Shown: positions 1-9,143, counted from the stretch's first letter. The stretch: DNA of 64,000 nucleotides from Lachnospiraceae bacterium (GCA_910574885.1 CAJTDD010000007.1:62001-126000), one strand, 5' to 3'. A program made the numbers and translations. The notes: generated from the letters alone by a model not told the origin.

Positions 1-679
1 TACAGCGCAGGATACTATCTGCCCCTGTCTGGTATTCCGCTGAGAATACAGGCGAAATAATTACCACAAACGCCATCATCATCAACAGCGCATAGAGGGT
101 CAGGTATTCAAAAGAGGATATCTCATATCCCGAAATATAGGTAAAGGGCATCTTGATATCTTTGCTCATTTCCCGGATCTTCTCCTGCTCGGCATCCGTT
201 TTCCCTTGCCATGCCAGCCTTTCCCGATACTGTTCATAAAACCGGGACGCATCCTTTAACGCAAGATCCGCGTCTGTCATGGTATACAGGCCGACACCCT
301 CCGGCGTCAACACAGCCGCTGCCAGATTCAGCACAGGAAGAACCGGTTCTATCCTCCTTACATATTCCTCCCTTGGCATCTCCGGCGGAAAGATCGCGCC
401 ATATTCCCGGTAACATTCCTGAAACACCGTGATTGCCTGACAAAACTCCTCCTCAGTAATCTCCCCGTTGATTCCCGCTTCCTTCTGTTTCAGGCATTCG
501 ATCGCCGCCTTTCCTTCCAATAAATGTAAATTCCCCTCTTCATCTATCTCCTCCGTTTTAACAAATGATATGGGGAAATATGCCATCACTGCCGACAAAA
601 GTATGATCACTGCCAGCAAGACCCAAGTAGTCCTGGTCGTGATGATACGCTTCCACTCCAAATATATTAATCGTCTCAT
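1..679 (-). CDS. ABC-2 type transporter permease, 3' end outside window
   Basis: The open frame runs from an ATG at 679 to the window edge, so only the first 226 residues are visible. An AAGGAG ribosome site lies 8 nt before the ATG. The protein starts MRRLIYLEWKRIITTRTTWVLLAVIIL, a short cytoplasmic stretch and a first membrane helix. A polar extracytoplasmic segment of about 150 residues follows, then a second helix (LLMMMAFVVII) and the motif SAEYQTGADSIL, which is typical of ABC-2 family permeases. It lies 51 bp downstream of the ABC ATPase gene and should be its membrane partner. Substrate unknown. Confidence 0.82.
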   Translation of the reverse strand, partial: MRRLIYLEWKRIITTRTTWVLLAVIILLSAVMAYFPISFVKTEEIDEEGNLHLLEGKAAIECLKQKEAGINGEITEEEFCQAITVFQECYREYGAIFPPEMPREEYVRRIEPVLPVLNLAAAVLTPEGVGLYTMTDADLALKDASRFYEQYRERLAWQGKTDAEQEKIREMSKDIKMPFTYISGYEISSFEYLTLYALLMMMAFVVIISPVFSAEYQTGADSILRC

Positions 680-730
680 CTTTGTTTCTCCTTAATTTGT
701 ATACTACTGAATCAAATCGTTTATTTCAGA

Positions 731-1612
731 TTATGCATCCTCCCCGGAACTCTCCGGAAACAGCCACAGATACAAATCTTCCATCCGGGGCTCCTCGCCC
801 ACAGAGCCGGGAATCACCGGTTTGTCAGCAAGATACCGCACCTTCACATCACCATTTTCTTCATTATAGACATTTACCACGGAAACCCTGTGTTCATACA
901 CCCCAAGCTCCCGCCCGTCCATACTTGTTGACCAGACCTTTCCCGCCACCATCCGGACAAGTTCCTCCGTCTTTCCTGTGGCAATAATCTTCCCGTCTTT
1001 CATAATCGCATTGCAGGTTGCGATATACTCAATATCCGACACAATGTGGGTAGAAATCAGCACAATCCTGTCATGGGCAAATTCCGACAAAAGGTTGCGG
1101 AACTTCACCCTCTCCCCTGGGTCTAACCCGCTGGTAGGCTCATCCAGCACCAACACCTCCGGTTCATTGAGCAGCGCCTGTGCAATCCCGACCCGCCGTT
1201 TCATGCCGCCAGATAGCCTGGATATCTTCTTGTTCCTGACTTTGGAAAGGGATACCCGCTCAAGAAGCGTCCCGATCCGTTCCTTCGTCTCTTCCTTCGT
1301 CAATCCCTTTAACGCGGCAATGTATTCCAGATAATCCTGTACACAAAATCCCGGGTAAAATCCGAATTCCTGAGGCAGATATCCGAAAATATCCCGGTAA
1401 GCCTCCTTTAACGTGCCAATCTCGATTCCGTCATACCGAATGCTCCCGGATGTGGGGCGCTGGATTCCGGCAATCATACGCATTAACGTCGTCTTCCCTG
1501 CCCCGTTGGCGCCCAGAAGTCCCCATACTCCGGGGGTAAGGGTAAGCGTCACGCCGTCAACAGCGCATTTATCCTTATATTGTTTCGTAATTCCACAAAT
1601 TTCCAGTTCCAT
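731..1612 (-). CDS. ABC transporter ATP-binding protein
   Basis: A 293-residue ATPase of the ABC-2 (CcmA/DrrA) type. Visible motifs are Walker A GANGAGKTT near residue 34, the Q-loop in YLPQEFGFYPG, the signature LSGGMKRRVGIAQAL, Walker B VLVLDEPTSGLD and the switch-loop histidine in ISTHIVSD. A C-terminal tail of about 80 residues follows the ATPase core. The start has a GGAGGG site 4-5 nt upstream. It lies 14 bp after the membrane protein gene and 51 bp before the permease, so it is cotranscribed with the sigma factor operon. It should energise export or another membrane process with that permease; substrate unknown. Confidence 0.9.
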   Translation of the reverse strand: MELEICGITKQYKDKCAVDGVTLTLTPGVWGLLGANGAGKTTLMRMIAGIQRPTSGSIRYDGIEIGTLKEAYRDIFGYLPQEFGFYPGFCVQDYLEYIAALKGLTKEETKERIGTLLERVSLSKVRNKKISRLSGGMKRRVGIAQALLNEPEVLVLDEPTSGLDPGERVKFRNLLSEFAHDRIVLISTHIVSDIEYIATCNAIMKDGKIIATGKTEELVRMVAGKVWSTSMDGRELGVYEHRVSVVNVYNEENGDVKVRYLADKPVIPGSVGEEPRMEDLYLWLFPESSGEDA

Positions 1613-1626
1613 ATAACCCTCCTACT

Positions 1627-2406
1627 TTACATTAATCTTTCTCCGACTTCCCCGCTCTCCTTCACCCACCTGCCGACTGACAGGATAAACAGCGGAAACA
1701 GGCCTGACATAAGCAGCATCCATAACCTGACATTGCCGTAAAGAAACGGCTTCATGCCATACAAGACAATGAATACAGCCCCAAGGCAGACACAGTACCC
1801 CTCACACGCACCGACTCTTCCGGCCACTTCCTCCCATCCCTCCGTATGCCTGATAATCTGCACGCATCCCGTACATGCCGCAAGCAAAGGAAAGACAAAA
1901 TACACGGCAAGGCTCACGGCAGGCATGCCCGCCATACCCACTGACAGGCCTACGCAGAATACAAAAACCGCCAGGTATTCCACAGCAAGGATTATCAGCT
2001 TTGCCATAAGAAGCCTTGGAAGCGAGATTCGCGACGCCATCTCAATCTCATGCATCTGATAGCGGTACGACGTCAAAAGAAGGGGTATAGAAGCCATCAC
2101 CTGCATAATCGCAAAAACCCCCAAAAGCAGAGGAATATGGCGGATACATAAGCCTTCGATATCTTTGCCCGTCGATAGATACCCTATCCCGAACATGGCA
2201 AATGCAGCCGCTCCCTGTGTCAGCCATAAATTCTTACCCATAAACCGAATCTGCCGGAGTATGAATTCAAAGAATCCGATTCTTTTCTTCTTCCTCTGCA
2301 TGGCCTGCATATTTCCTATCAATAGCAAGAGTTCTTCTTTATGCGTCCGGACGTCAGCGTCAATCTGTAAAGCAATTTTCAATTCTTCCTGCAGGTTTCC
2401 CCTCAT
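1627..2406 (-). CDS. multi-spanning membrane protein encoded between ECF sigma and ABC genes
   Basis: A 259-residue protein I do not recognise. The first 65 residues are polar and helical (LQEELKIALQIDADVRTHKEELLLLIGNMQAMQRKKKR). About six hydrophobic segments then run to the C-terminus. The gene starts 3 nt after the sigma factor stop, so translation is probably coupled. A cytoplasmic helical head on a membrane body, encoded directly behind an ECF-type sigma gene, is the usual layout of an anti-sigma factor, and I infer that role. It could instead be a second permease-like subunit of the ABC system. No zinc-binding anti-sigma motif (HxxxCxxC) was seen. Confidence 0.75.
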   Translation of the reverse strand: MRGNLQEELKIALQIDADVRTHKEELLLLIGNMQAMQRKKKRIGFFEFILRQIRFMGKNLWLTQGAAAFAMFGIGYLSTGKDIEGLCIRHIPLLLGVFAIMQVMASIPLLLTSYRYQMHEIEMASRISLPRLLMAKLIILAVEYLAVFVFCVGLSVGMAGMPAVSLAVYFVFPLLAACTGCVQIIRHTEGWEEVAGRVGACEGYCVCLGAVFIVLYGMKPFLYGNVRLWMLLMSGLFPLFILSVGRWVKESGEVGERLM

Positions 2407-2409
2407 ACC

Positions 2410-2922
2410 TCACACCTCTCCTTCCATCTCACATTTCATCATCTTCAATGCTCTCCTAAGCCTGGACTGCACCGTCCGCATAGGCTGTTCCGTCACCATG
2501 GCAATCTCCCTAAGCGTCAGCTCCTGTGCAAATTTCAGGTACACAATCTCCCTCAATTCTTCCGGAAGATTCCGCACCATATACTGAAAATTCACCTGAG
2601 ATTCCGATCTTGCAAATCCGGTTTCCAGAAATTCCACATCTTCCGGCAGTTCTACGGCCTTTCTCCGCCTCCACAAATCCGTACAAGTATTAGATGCCAC
2701 CTTATACAAAAATCCCCGGAACTTCCCTCTGTCCCGGTACTGCGGGAAATAACGGATAACCTTGAGAAATGTCTCCTGGACTGCATCCCGGGCAGACTCC
2801 ATGTCCGGCGAATGGTAGACGCAGTATCTCAGGATATCCTCGTAATACATGGACACCAGCTCTTCCCAACACGATGCATCCCCCTGCCTGAGCCGGTGCA
2901 GCAATTCATTTTCACGCGTCAA
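2410..2922 (-). CDS. ECF-type RNA polymerase sigma factor
   Basis: A sigma-70 family protein with only regions 2 and 4. Region 2 spans YYEDILRYCVYHSPDMESARDAVQETFLKV. The linker contains FRGFLYKVASNTCTDLWRRRK. Region 4 has the helix-turn-helix LREIAMVTEQPMRTVQSRLRRALKMMK. I place the start at a TTG at 2922 (170 residues) because a GGAGG site sits 7 nt upstream at 2930-2934; an ATG at 2946 in the same frame would overlap that site. The gene heads an operon with a putative anti-sigma membrane protein and an ABC transporter. By analogy with other ECF loci it likely responds to an envelope signal and drives this operon. Confidence 0.9.
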   Translation of the reverse strand: MTRENELLHRLRQGDASCWEELVSMYYEDILRYCVYHSPDMESARDAVQETFLKVIRYFPQYRDRGKFRGFLYKVASNTCTDLWRRRKAVELPEDVEFLETGFARSESQVNFQYMVRNLPEELREIVYLKFAQELTLREIAMVTEQPMRTVQSRLRRALKMMKCEMEGEV

Positions 2923-3075
2923 AATTCTTCCTCCTTGTGTGAGCATGCTCCTCTACGATACATAAACTGTTTATCCCTGTAACACAGGTATCAACAGAAT
3001 TCCTGAGGAAATGAATACATTCGGGCGTCCCCTATGATAGATAACGTACTATAATAAGAAAATGATTTCAATCTG

Positions 3076-3120
3076 CAAAAAAAAAATAAAGCAACATCAT
3101 TTTTACTTCGATGTCGCTTT
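3076..3120 (-). terminator. intrinsic terminator downstream of carB
   Basis: On the minus strand an 11-bp stem with one mismatch (AAAGCGACATC / GATGTTGCTTT) is followed by a run of about ten T. It begins 29 bp after the carB stop. The rest of 2947-3148 shows no gene; it holds the unassigned upstream region of the sigma factor. Confidence 0.85.
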
Positions 3121-3148
3121 ATCTTTCATCTTCTATTCCATCCTGCGC

Positions 3149-6100
3149 TTATATCTTTGCAATGTCAACTAACGTCAATTTCCTGATATCCGTATTCTCA
3201 AGGCTTGTAATCAGCGCCTTCGCAGTGTCAATCGCCGTCAGCACATTCACTCCTGTCTCAATGGCATTCCTGCGGATTACGAATCCGTCCCGCGCCCGGT
3301 CTGCTCCCTGCTGCGGCGTGTCGATGACAAGGTCAATCTTATGTCCCAGAATCAAATCCATAAGGTTCGGGGACTCCTGCTCAATCTTTCTGACCATGTT
3401 CGCTTTCACGCCCCCGCGCTTCAGCGCCTCCGCAGTCCCCTTTGTGGCGAAGATGCGATAGCCGATTTTCTGGAATCTACGCCCAATTTCCACCGCCTCT
3501 TCCTTATCCTCCTCCCGCACGGTGAGAATCATATTCTTGTGCTTAGGCAGACGAATCCCGGCGCCTAAGAATGCTTTATACAGCGCCTCGTCAAATGTCC
3601 GGGCAATCCCTAAACATTCCCCCGTGGACTTCATCTCCGGCCCAAGGCTTATATCCGCCCCGCGGATTTTCTCGAAGGAGAATACCGGCATCTTTACCGC
3701 GAAATAATCCGCCTCCGGCTGCAATCCCGGCGTATACCCAAGGTCTCTTATCTTCCGTCCGATGATTACCTTTGTGGCCAGCGGCACAATCGGTATTCCC
3801 GTCACCTTACTGATATAGGGAACCGTCCGGCTGGACCTTGGGTTTACCTCTATGACGTAGACCTGCTCCCCGCACACGATGAACTGGATATTAATCAGTC
3901 CGATGACGTGCAGCGACTGTGCCAGTTTCCGTGTATAATCCTCGATGGTACGTTTCGTCTTCTCGGAAATGCTTTTCGCCGGATATACGGAAATACTGTC
4001 GCCGGAATGGATTCCTGCTCGCTCGATATGTTCCATGATACCGGGAATCAGGATGTCTTCCCCGTCGCAGACGGCATCCACTTCTATCTCCTTTCCCTGC
4101 AGATATTTGTCCACAAGAATTGGATGGTCTTGCGCAATCCGGTTAATGATTCCCATAAATTCCTCTACGTCGCGGTCATTGATGGCAATCTGCATTCCCT
4201 GTCCGCCGAGTACGTAGGAGGGCCTTACCAATACCGGATAGCCGAGCCGGTTCGCCACCTCTTTCGCCTCCTTCGCGGTAAATACCGTGCCGCCGCTTGG
4301 CCTTGGGATGCCGCATTTTTCCAGAATCTCATCGAATAATTCCCTGTCTTCCGCCGCGTCTACATTTTCCGCAGAAGTACCAAGGATTGGGACGCCCATC
4401 TTCATCAGGGATTCCGTCAGTTTGATTGCCGTCTGCCCGCCGAACTGAACCACCGCACCGTCCGGTTTCTCCAAATCCACGATATGCCCTACATCCTCCG
4501 GAGTCAGCGGCTCGAAATACAGCTTATCCGCAATATCAAAATCCGTGCTTACTGTTTCCGGATTGTTGTTTACGATGATGGTTTCATATCCTTCTTTGGA
4601 AAATGCCCAGGTGCAGTGTACGGAGCAGAAGTCAAACTCAATTCCCTGTCCGATCCGGATTGGCCCGGAACCGAGTACCAGAACCTTCTTTTTCCTCTCC
4701 ATGTCTGTATTCTCTTTTTTGTCCCCGCTTGCCTCGTTCTCACTGCCGAACACAGAATAGTAATATGGCGTCTCCGCCGCAAATTCCGCCGCGCAGGTAT
4801 CCACCATCCGGTAAGCCGCAGTAATCCCAAACCTGCGCCTCATATCACGAATCTGTCCTTCCGTCTTTCCGATAAGCCTTGCAATCACCCCGTCCGGGAA
4901 CTCCAGCCGTTTCGCCTCTCTAAGTAATTCCTCATCTAATTCTCTATCCCCAAGCTTCTGCTCCATTTCCACGAGAACAGCAATCTTATCGATGAACCAC
5001 AGGTCAATCTTCGTAATCCTGTGAATCGCCTCATAAGAAATACCCCTGCGTACTGCCTCGGCAATCTTCCAGAGGCGGGTGTCATCCACCGCCGCCAGTT
5101 CTTCCAACAGTTCTTCCTCGTCAAGATGTGAGAAATCATAGGACATCAGGCTGTCCACATGCTGCTCCAGAGAACGGATCGCCTTCATCAGCGCCCCCTC
5201 AAAATTGTCGCAAATGCTCATGACCTCCCCTGTCGCCTTCATCTGCGTGGTCAGGGTGCGCTTTGCACTGATGAATTTGTCAAAGGGCAGTCTTGGAATC
5301 TTCACCACACAGTAGTCAAGCATGGGTTCAAAACTAGCATAGGTCTTCTTCGTGACTGCATTCTTGATTTCATCCAGCGTATATCCAAGGGCGATCTTCG
5401 CCGCCACCTTGGCAATAGGATAGCCTGTCGCCTTGGATGCCAGCGCGGAAGAACGGCTGACACGGGGATTCACCTCGATTACACAGTACTCAAACGTCTC
5501 AGGATGCAGTGCATACTGCACATTACATCCTCCGGTGATATTCAATTCACTGATAATGTTAAGGGCTGATGTCCTAAGCATCTGGTATTCTTTATCCCCA
5601 AGGGTCTGTGAGGGCGCCACAACGATACTGTCTCCTGTATGTACGCCTACGGGGTCGATATTCTCCATATTGCAGACCGTGATACAGTTTCCCTTGCAAT
5701 CCCGCATCACCTCATACTCAATCTCTTTCCATCCGGCGATGCACCGCTCCACCAGGACCTGCCCCACCCGGGAAAGGCGCAGCCCATTTTCCAGAATCTC
5801 CATGAGTTTTTCCCTGGTTTGTGCAATACCGCCGCCGCTGCCTCCAAGGGTATACGCCGGGCGAAGTACGACGGGATAACCAATCTTCTCGGCAAATCTC
5901 ACGCCTTCTTCCACAGATTCCACCACAAGGGACGCCGCGCATGGCTCTCCGATTTTCTCCATAGTGGTCTTAAATTCCAGACGATCTTCCGCTTTCCGTA
6001 TGGTCTCAGACGTAGTACCGATGAGGGCTACGCCCTGTTCTTTTAAAAATCCATTTTCCTCAAGCTCCATGGCAAGATTCAGCGCCGCCTGCCCGCCCAG

Positions 6101-6367
6101 GGTCGGAAGAACACTGTCCGGCTTCTCTTTTAAAATCAACTGCTCTACTACTTCTACGGTCAGCGGCTCAATGTACACATGGTCTGCGATATCCTTATCC
6201 GTCATAATGGTTGCCGGGTTAGAGTTAAGGAGCACTACCTCAAGCCCTTCCTCCTTCAGGGAGCGGCATGCCTGTGTACCGGCATAGTCGAACTCCGCCG
6301 CCTGCCCGATGACAATCGGACCGGAACCAATGACCAGAACCTTTTTAATTGCGTTATTCTTTGGCAT
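3149..6367 (-). CDS. carB: carbamoyl-phosphate synthase large subunit
   Basis: A 1072-residue protein, full length for CarB. It makes carbamoyl phosphate from bicarbonate, ammonia (channelled from CarA) and 2 ATP, feeding arginine and pyrimidine synthesis. Both duplicated ATP-grasp halves are visible. The first opens with KKVLVIGSGPIVIGQAAEFDYAGTQ, the second with KKVLVLGSGPIRIGQGIEFDF near residue 560. Each half carries the glycine-rich ATP loop (AYTLGGSGGG; SYVLGGQGMQ). The C-terminal MGS-like allosteric domain (about 930-1072) includes FATKGTAEAL and the ligand-site region VIDTPQQG, where UMP or ornithine act in relatives. The start lies 3 nt after the carA stop. Confidence 0.98.
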   Translation of the reverse strand: MPKNNAIKKVLVIGSGPIVIGQAAEFDYAGTQACRSLKEEGLEVVLLNSNPATIMTDKDIADHVYIEPLTVEVVEQLILKEKPDSVLPTLGGQAALNLAMELEENGFLKEQGVALIGTTSETIRKAEDRLEFKTTMEKIGEPCAASLVVESVEEGVRFAEKIGYPVVLRPAYTLGGSGGGIAQTREKLMEILENGLRLSRVGQVLVERCIAGWKEIEYEVMRDCKGNCITVCNMENIDPVGVHTGDSIVVAPSQTLGDKEYQMLRTSALNIISELNITGGCNVQYALHPETFEYCVIEVNPRVSRSSALASKATGYPIAKVAAKIALGYTLDEIKNAVTKKTYASFEPMLDYCVVKIPRLPFDKFISAKRTLTTQMKATGEVMSICDNFEGALMKAIRSLEQHVDSLMSYDFSHLDEEELLEELAAVDDTRLWKIAEAVRRGISYEAIHRITKIDLWFIDKIAVLVEMEQKLGDRELDEELLREAKRLEFPDGVIARLIGKTEGQIRDMRRRFGITAAYRMVDTCAAEFAAETPYYYSVFGSENEASGDKKENTDMERKKKVLVLGSGPIRIGQGIEFDFCSVHCTWAFSKEGYETIIVNNNPETVSTDFDIADKLYFEPLTPEDVGHIVDLEKPDGAVVQFGGQTAIKLTESLMKMGVPILGTSAENVDAAEDRELFDEILEKCGIPRPSGGTVFTAKEAKEVANRLGYPVLVRPSYVLGGQGMQIAINDRDVEEFMGIINRIAQDHPILVDKYLQGKEIEVDAVCDGEDILIPGIMEHIERAGIHSGDSISVYPAKSISEKTKRTIEDYTRKLAQSLHVIGLINIQFIVCGEQVYVIEVNPRSSRTVPYISKVTGIPIVPLATKVIIGRKIRDLGYTPGLQPEADYFAVKMPVFSFEKIRGADISLGPEMKSTGECLGIARTFDEALYKAFLGAGIRLPKHKNMILTVREEDKEEAVEIGRRFQKIGYRIFATKGTAEALKRGGVKANMVRKIEQESPNLMDLILGHKIDLVIDTPQQGADRARDGFVIRRNAIETGVNVLTAIDTAKALITSLENTDIRKLTLVDIAKI

Positions 6368-6370
6368 AAT

Positions 6371-7438
6371 TTACGCTCCTTTCATCATTTCCAGAAACCG
6401 GTCGAACAGATAGCCGGTATCCTGAGGGCCCGGGCAGGCCTCCGGATGGAACTGTACAGTGAAAATCTTCTTTCCCTCATAGGCAAACCCTTCATTCGTC
6501 CCGTCGTTGACGTTGACAAATGCCTCTCTTGCAACCGACGGATCCATGCTGGCAGCATCCACGGCGTAACCGTGATTCTGGGAAGAGATGTAGACACGTC
6601 CGGTCTCTAAATCCTTCACCGGATGGTTTCCGCCCCTGTGCCCGTATTTTAACTTATATGTCTTGCCGCCCTTGGCAAGTGCCATGAGCTGATGGCCAAG
6701 GCAGATGGCAAAAATCGGGATATCCGTATCATATAGTTTCCGGATTTCTTCTATAATAGATACATTGGTCTCCGGATTCCCCGGTCCATTGGACAGCATG
6801 ATCCCATCTGGATTTGACGCTATGATTTCCTCTGCGGGCGTATGGGCAGGGTAGACCCTTACTTCACAGCCACGTTGATTCAAAGAGCGGGCGATATTCT
6901 TTTTCGCGCCAAAATCCAGCAGGGCAACCTTAGGTCCGTCCCCCGGCAGTACATACTGTTCCTTACAGGTCGCCTCGGATACTGGGTCTCCAATCTGGTA
7001 TCTTTTTAATTCCGGCAAAATCTCGTGTAAGTCGTAGTTCTCATTGGTAGTAATCATGCCGTTCATCGTGCCCTTCTCGCGCAGACGTTTGGTCAGGGAA
7101 CGGGTATCGATTCCGGCGATTCCCGGAATATCCTGCCTGCAAAGGAAATCCGGAAGGCTTCCCTGGCAACGGAAGTTGCTGGGCATCCTTGAGAATTCCC
7201 GCACAATATAGCCGTCCGGCCATGCACGATCAGACTCCATATCCGGCGTAATACCATAATTCCCAATCAGAGGGTACGTCATCACCACGGCCTGTCCGGC
7301 ATAGGAGGGGTCTGTCAATACTTCCAGATAGCCTGTCATCGATGTGTTGAACACAATCTCGCTGACCATATCCCTTGGGGAACCGATGCTTGTCCCCGTA
7401 AAGACTGTTCCGTCTTCCAATATCAGAAATGCTTTCAT
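6371..7438 (-). CDS. carA: carbamoyl-phosphate synthase small subunit (glutaminase)
   Basis: A 355-residue class I glutamine amidotransferase subunit that hydrolyses glutamine and passes ammonia to CarB. The N-terminal CPSase small-chain domain contains LEDGTVFTGTSIG and NTSMTGYLEVLTDPSYAGQ. The glutaminase domain shows the nucleophile cysteine in FAICLGHQLMALA and the HxE pair in VQFHPEACPGP. It is the first gene of the carAB operon, behind a leader of about 245 nt with a promoter, terminator hairpin and small leader ORF. The ribosome site AAGGAACAGG is close to the start. Confidence 0.98.
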   Translation of the reverse strand: MKAFLILEDGTVFTGTSIGSPRDMVSEIVFNTSMTGYLEVLTDPSYAGQAVVMTYPLIGNYGITPDMESDRAWPDGYIVREFSRMPSNFRCQGSLPDFLCRQDIPGIAGIDTRSLTKRLREKGTMNGMITTNENYDLHEILPELKRYQIGDPVSEATCKEQYVLPGDGPKVALLDFGAKKNIARSLNQRGCEVRVYPAHTPAEEIIASNPDGIMLSNGPGNPETNVSIIEEIRKLYDTDIPIFAICLGHQLMALAKGGKTYKLKYGHRGGNHPVKDLETGRVYISSQNHGYAVDAASMDPSVAREAFVNVNDGTNEGFAYEGKKIFTVQFHPEACPGPQDTGYLFDRFLEMMKGA

Positions 7439-7502
7439 ATGTATACCTGTTCCTTTCTTAAATTGTATATTCTTGCCCTGGCTAAGCAGAAATAGCCGTC
7501 AA

Positions 7503-7562
7503 CTACTCCTGCGTCTCCGCAAAAAAGGCAGTATGTGCATGCACAACTGCCTTATTATACAT
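7503..7562 (-). CDS. putative 19-residue leader peptide of carAB
   Basis: A short frame reading MYNKAVVHAHTAFFAETQE and ending in TAG. A GGAGAGG ribosome site at 7568-7574 lies 5 nt before the ATG. The frame covers the whole terminator hairpin of the carAB leader and its T-run (the FF codons are TTT TTT). A ribosome translating it would therefore melt the hairpin. The layout resembles the E. coli pyrBI leader, where translation coupled to UTP-sensitive polymerase pausing controls readthrough. There is no run of Arg codons that would suggest arginine attenuation. Expression is unproven. Confidence 0.5.
   Translation of the reverse strand: MYNKAVVHAHTAFFAETQE
7521..7553 (-). terminator. leader terminator (attenuator) upstream of carA
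   Basis: On the minus strand AAGGCAGT pairs with ACTGCCTT. The inner TGTGCA/TGCACA extends the stem, with one unpaired T, and TTTTTT follows directly. It lies about 85 bp upstream of the carA start and about 130 nt downstream of the promoter, so it would stop transcription before carAB unless prevented. Confidence 0.85.
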
Positions 7563-7690
7563 ACCATCCTCTCCGAAATGACTCTTATAACAGGTTCCGG
7601 ATAGATTCTTGGACTCCTTTGTCCACTCAAAATAATTGTCTGCTAACCGACAGGTCAATGACCTGCACACAGTTTTTGTGTATTGGCTTA

Positions 7691-7719
7691 ATTATAGCAG
7701 TAACGGCTTGGCGTGTAAA
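7691..7719 (-). promoter_or_regulatory. carAB promoter
   Basis: The minus strand shows TTTACA (7714-7719), a 17-bp spacer and a perfect TATAAT (7691-7696). Transcription would start near 7684. The leader then contains a small dyad at 7651-7665 (CAGGTCATTGACCTG), a GGAC/GTCC hairpin near 7610-7625 and the attenuator. The stretch 7720-7811 shows nothing else. Confidence 0.85.
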
Positions 7720-7811
7720 GAGGATTTATTCGGATAATTATCACGGATATTTTTCTTACACTTTAAGATGAAAAAGATTGCATTTTTCAGGAACGGCTAT
7801 AAAAATTTTCA

Positions 7812-9077
7812 TCAAACCAATTCTGCAATCCGTGATACGCCCACGTAGATTTCAGAAATCTTATACCAAGTCTTATAATCCGTGATTCCGGTGGCTGGCA
7901 GACCGAAAACGGACTGGAATTTACTGACCGCCGCGGCTGTGGCTGGGCCATAGATTCCGTCAACATTCAACTTAGGGATTGCCGGATAGGCGCCGGCGAT
8001 TACATTGATCTGTTCCTGTAGCTGGCGAACCTTGCTGCCGCTAGAGCCATTTTCCAGATTATATCCCGGCCAGGAAGACGGGATACCGGAAATCGCCTCG
8101 GCAGTATTGATGTACATGTTGTCGCCGTAGAAGTAGCGCAGGATTTCAATGGGGGAATATCCCTGGTCGCCGAGGGATTTACTGCCCCACTGGGTCATCC
8201 AATTCGGACACTGCACCTGCCTCCCGTCGCAGTATTGGGTTAAAATCGGCTGTTTCACGTTCGGCCGCGACAGATAATCCGCAAACAACTCATCCACAAT
8301 CACAGATATGGTATCAAAAATATTCCTCTCTGGAATCCATTTATGGTCGAAAGCAGTAGACGAAGTAATCGTAAATTCATATCCCTGATTACGATACCAT
8401 TCCGTAAACACCCGGTTCAAAGTAAACGACATAATCGCCAGCACGTTCGCCCGTATCGTATCCGCCGGCCAGGTCGCATAAATCTCACTAGACGCCACAT
8501 TCTTAATATAATCCTTATACTTCACATAATAATTCCGCGCCGTAGTATCCCTTGGGCTTCCGTCATGCACAACAATATACTCCGGCACCACCACCCTGCT
8601 TAGGACAATCTCGCCCGTCTCGTTCATCGGCTTAATCTCATCCTCCGGAATCTTTGCCGGATAGGAGCCATAAAGCGTATGTGCAGGAATCACAAAAATC
8701 TCCTCCGACGGGTCTGTGGTTTCTAACGGGCTTAACGATATGTTCTGAATCGCCGTGACGGAAGACAGAATCTCCGCCCCGGCGACGCTGACCGGCTCAT
8801 ACCCCGGCGCTTCCACCCGCAGGGTATACTCCGAATAAGGCTGTATCTCATTGTCCACATCCAAACTATACTCCAAAGGCGGTGCATCCAGCTCAATGGT
8901 CTCCGTCTGCCCGGAGGAGTCTGTGGTCAGCTTCTCTAACTGACTGTCCGGCACCCCCGTATAAGAAATGGATATTGTCGCGTCAGCCACGGGATACGCC
9001 GTAATCTCCGACGTAAGATTCACCTTGAGTTTCCCTTTATCAGGAGTATCCTGCTGGGTCGCTTTCATAACATTCAT
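7812..9077 (-). CDS. peptidoglycan-binding protein with SpoIID/amidase-enhancer-like middle region
   Basis: A 421-residue protein without a clear signal peptide. Residues about 10-130 form a beta-rich carboxypeptidase-regulatory-like domain (GKLKVNLTSEITAYPVADATISI). The middle region about 190-330 contains ANVLAIMSFTLNR, a TQYCDGRQVQCPNWMTQWGS stretch and GYSPIEILRYFYG. The latter resembles the C-terminal end of SpoIID/LytB amidase-enhancer domains. The C-terminus (about 345-415) is a PG_binding_1 domain (GSSGSKVRQLQEQINVI, VDGIYGPATAAAVSKFQ). I infer a role in cell-wall or spore-cortex remodelling. The start follows a GAGG site by 7 nt. Monocistronic and divergent from the transglutaminase gene. 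Confidence 0.75.
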   Translation of the reverse strand: MNVMKATQQDTPDKGKLKVNLTSEITAYPVADATISISYTGVPDSQLEKLTTDSSGQTETIELDAPPLEYSLDVDNEIQPYSEYTLRVEAPGYEPVSVAGAEILSSVTAIQNISLSPLETTDPSEEIFVIPAHTLYGSYPAKIPEDEIKPMNETGEIVLSRVVVPEYIVVHDGSPRDTTARNYYVKYKDYIKNVASSEIYATWPADTIRANVLAIMSFTLNRVFTEWYRNQGYEFTITSSTAFDHKWIPERNIFDTISVIVDELFADYLSRPNVKQPILTQYCDGRQVQCPNWMTQWGSKSLGDQGYSPIEILRYFYGDNMYINTAEAISGIPSSWPGYNLENGSSGSKVRQLQEQINVIAGAYPAIPKLNVDGIYGPATAAAVSKFQSVFGLPATGITDYKTWYKISEIYVGVSRIAELV

Positions 9078-9143
9078 AGCAATACCTCATAAAAGACTTT
9101 CTTGCGATTAGAATATGAGTCCGGCAAGAAATCGTTACCGATA

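Noticed and set aside
7500..7567. Alternative leader frame starting at the ATG at 7567
   Set aside because: The GGAGAGG site would touch the start codon with no spacing, so the ATG at 7562 is preferred.
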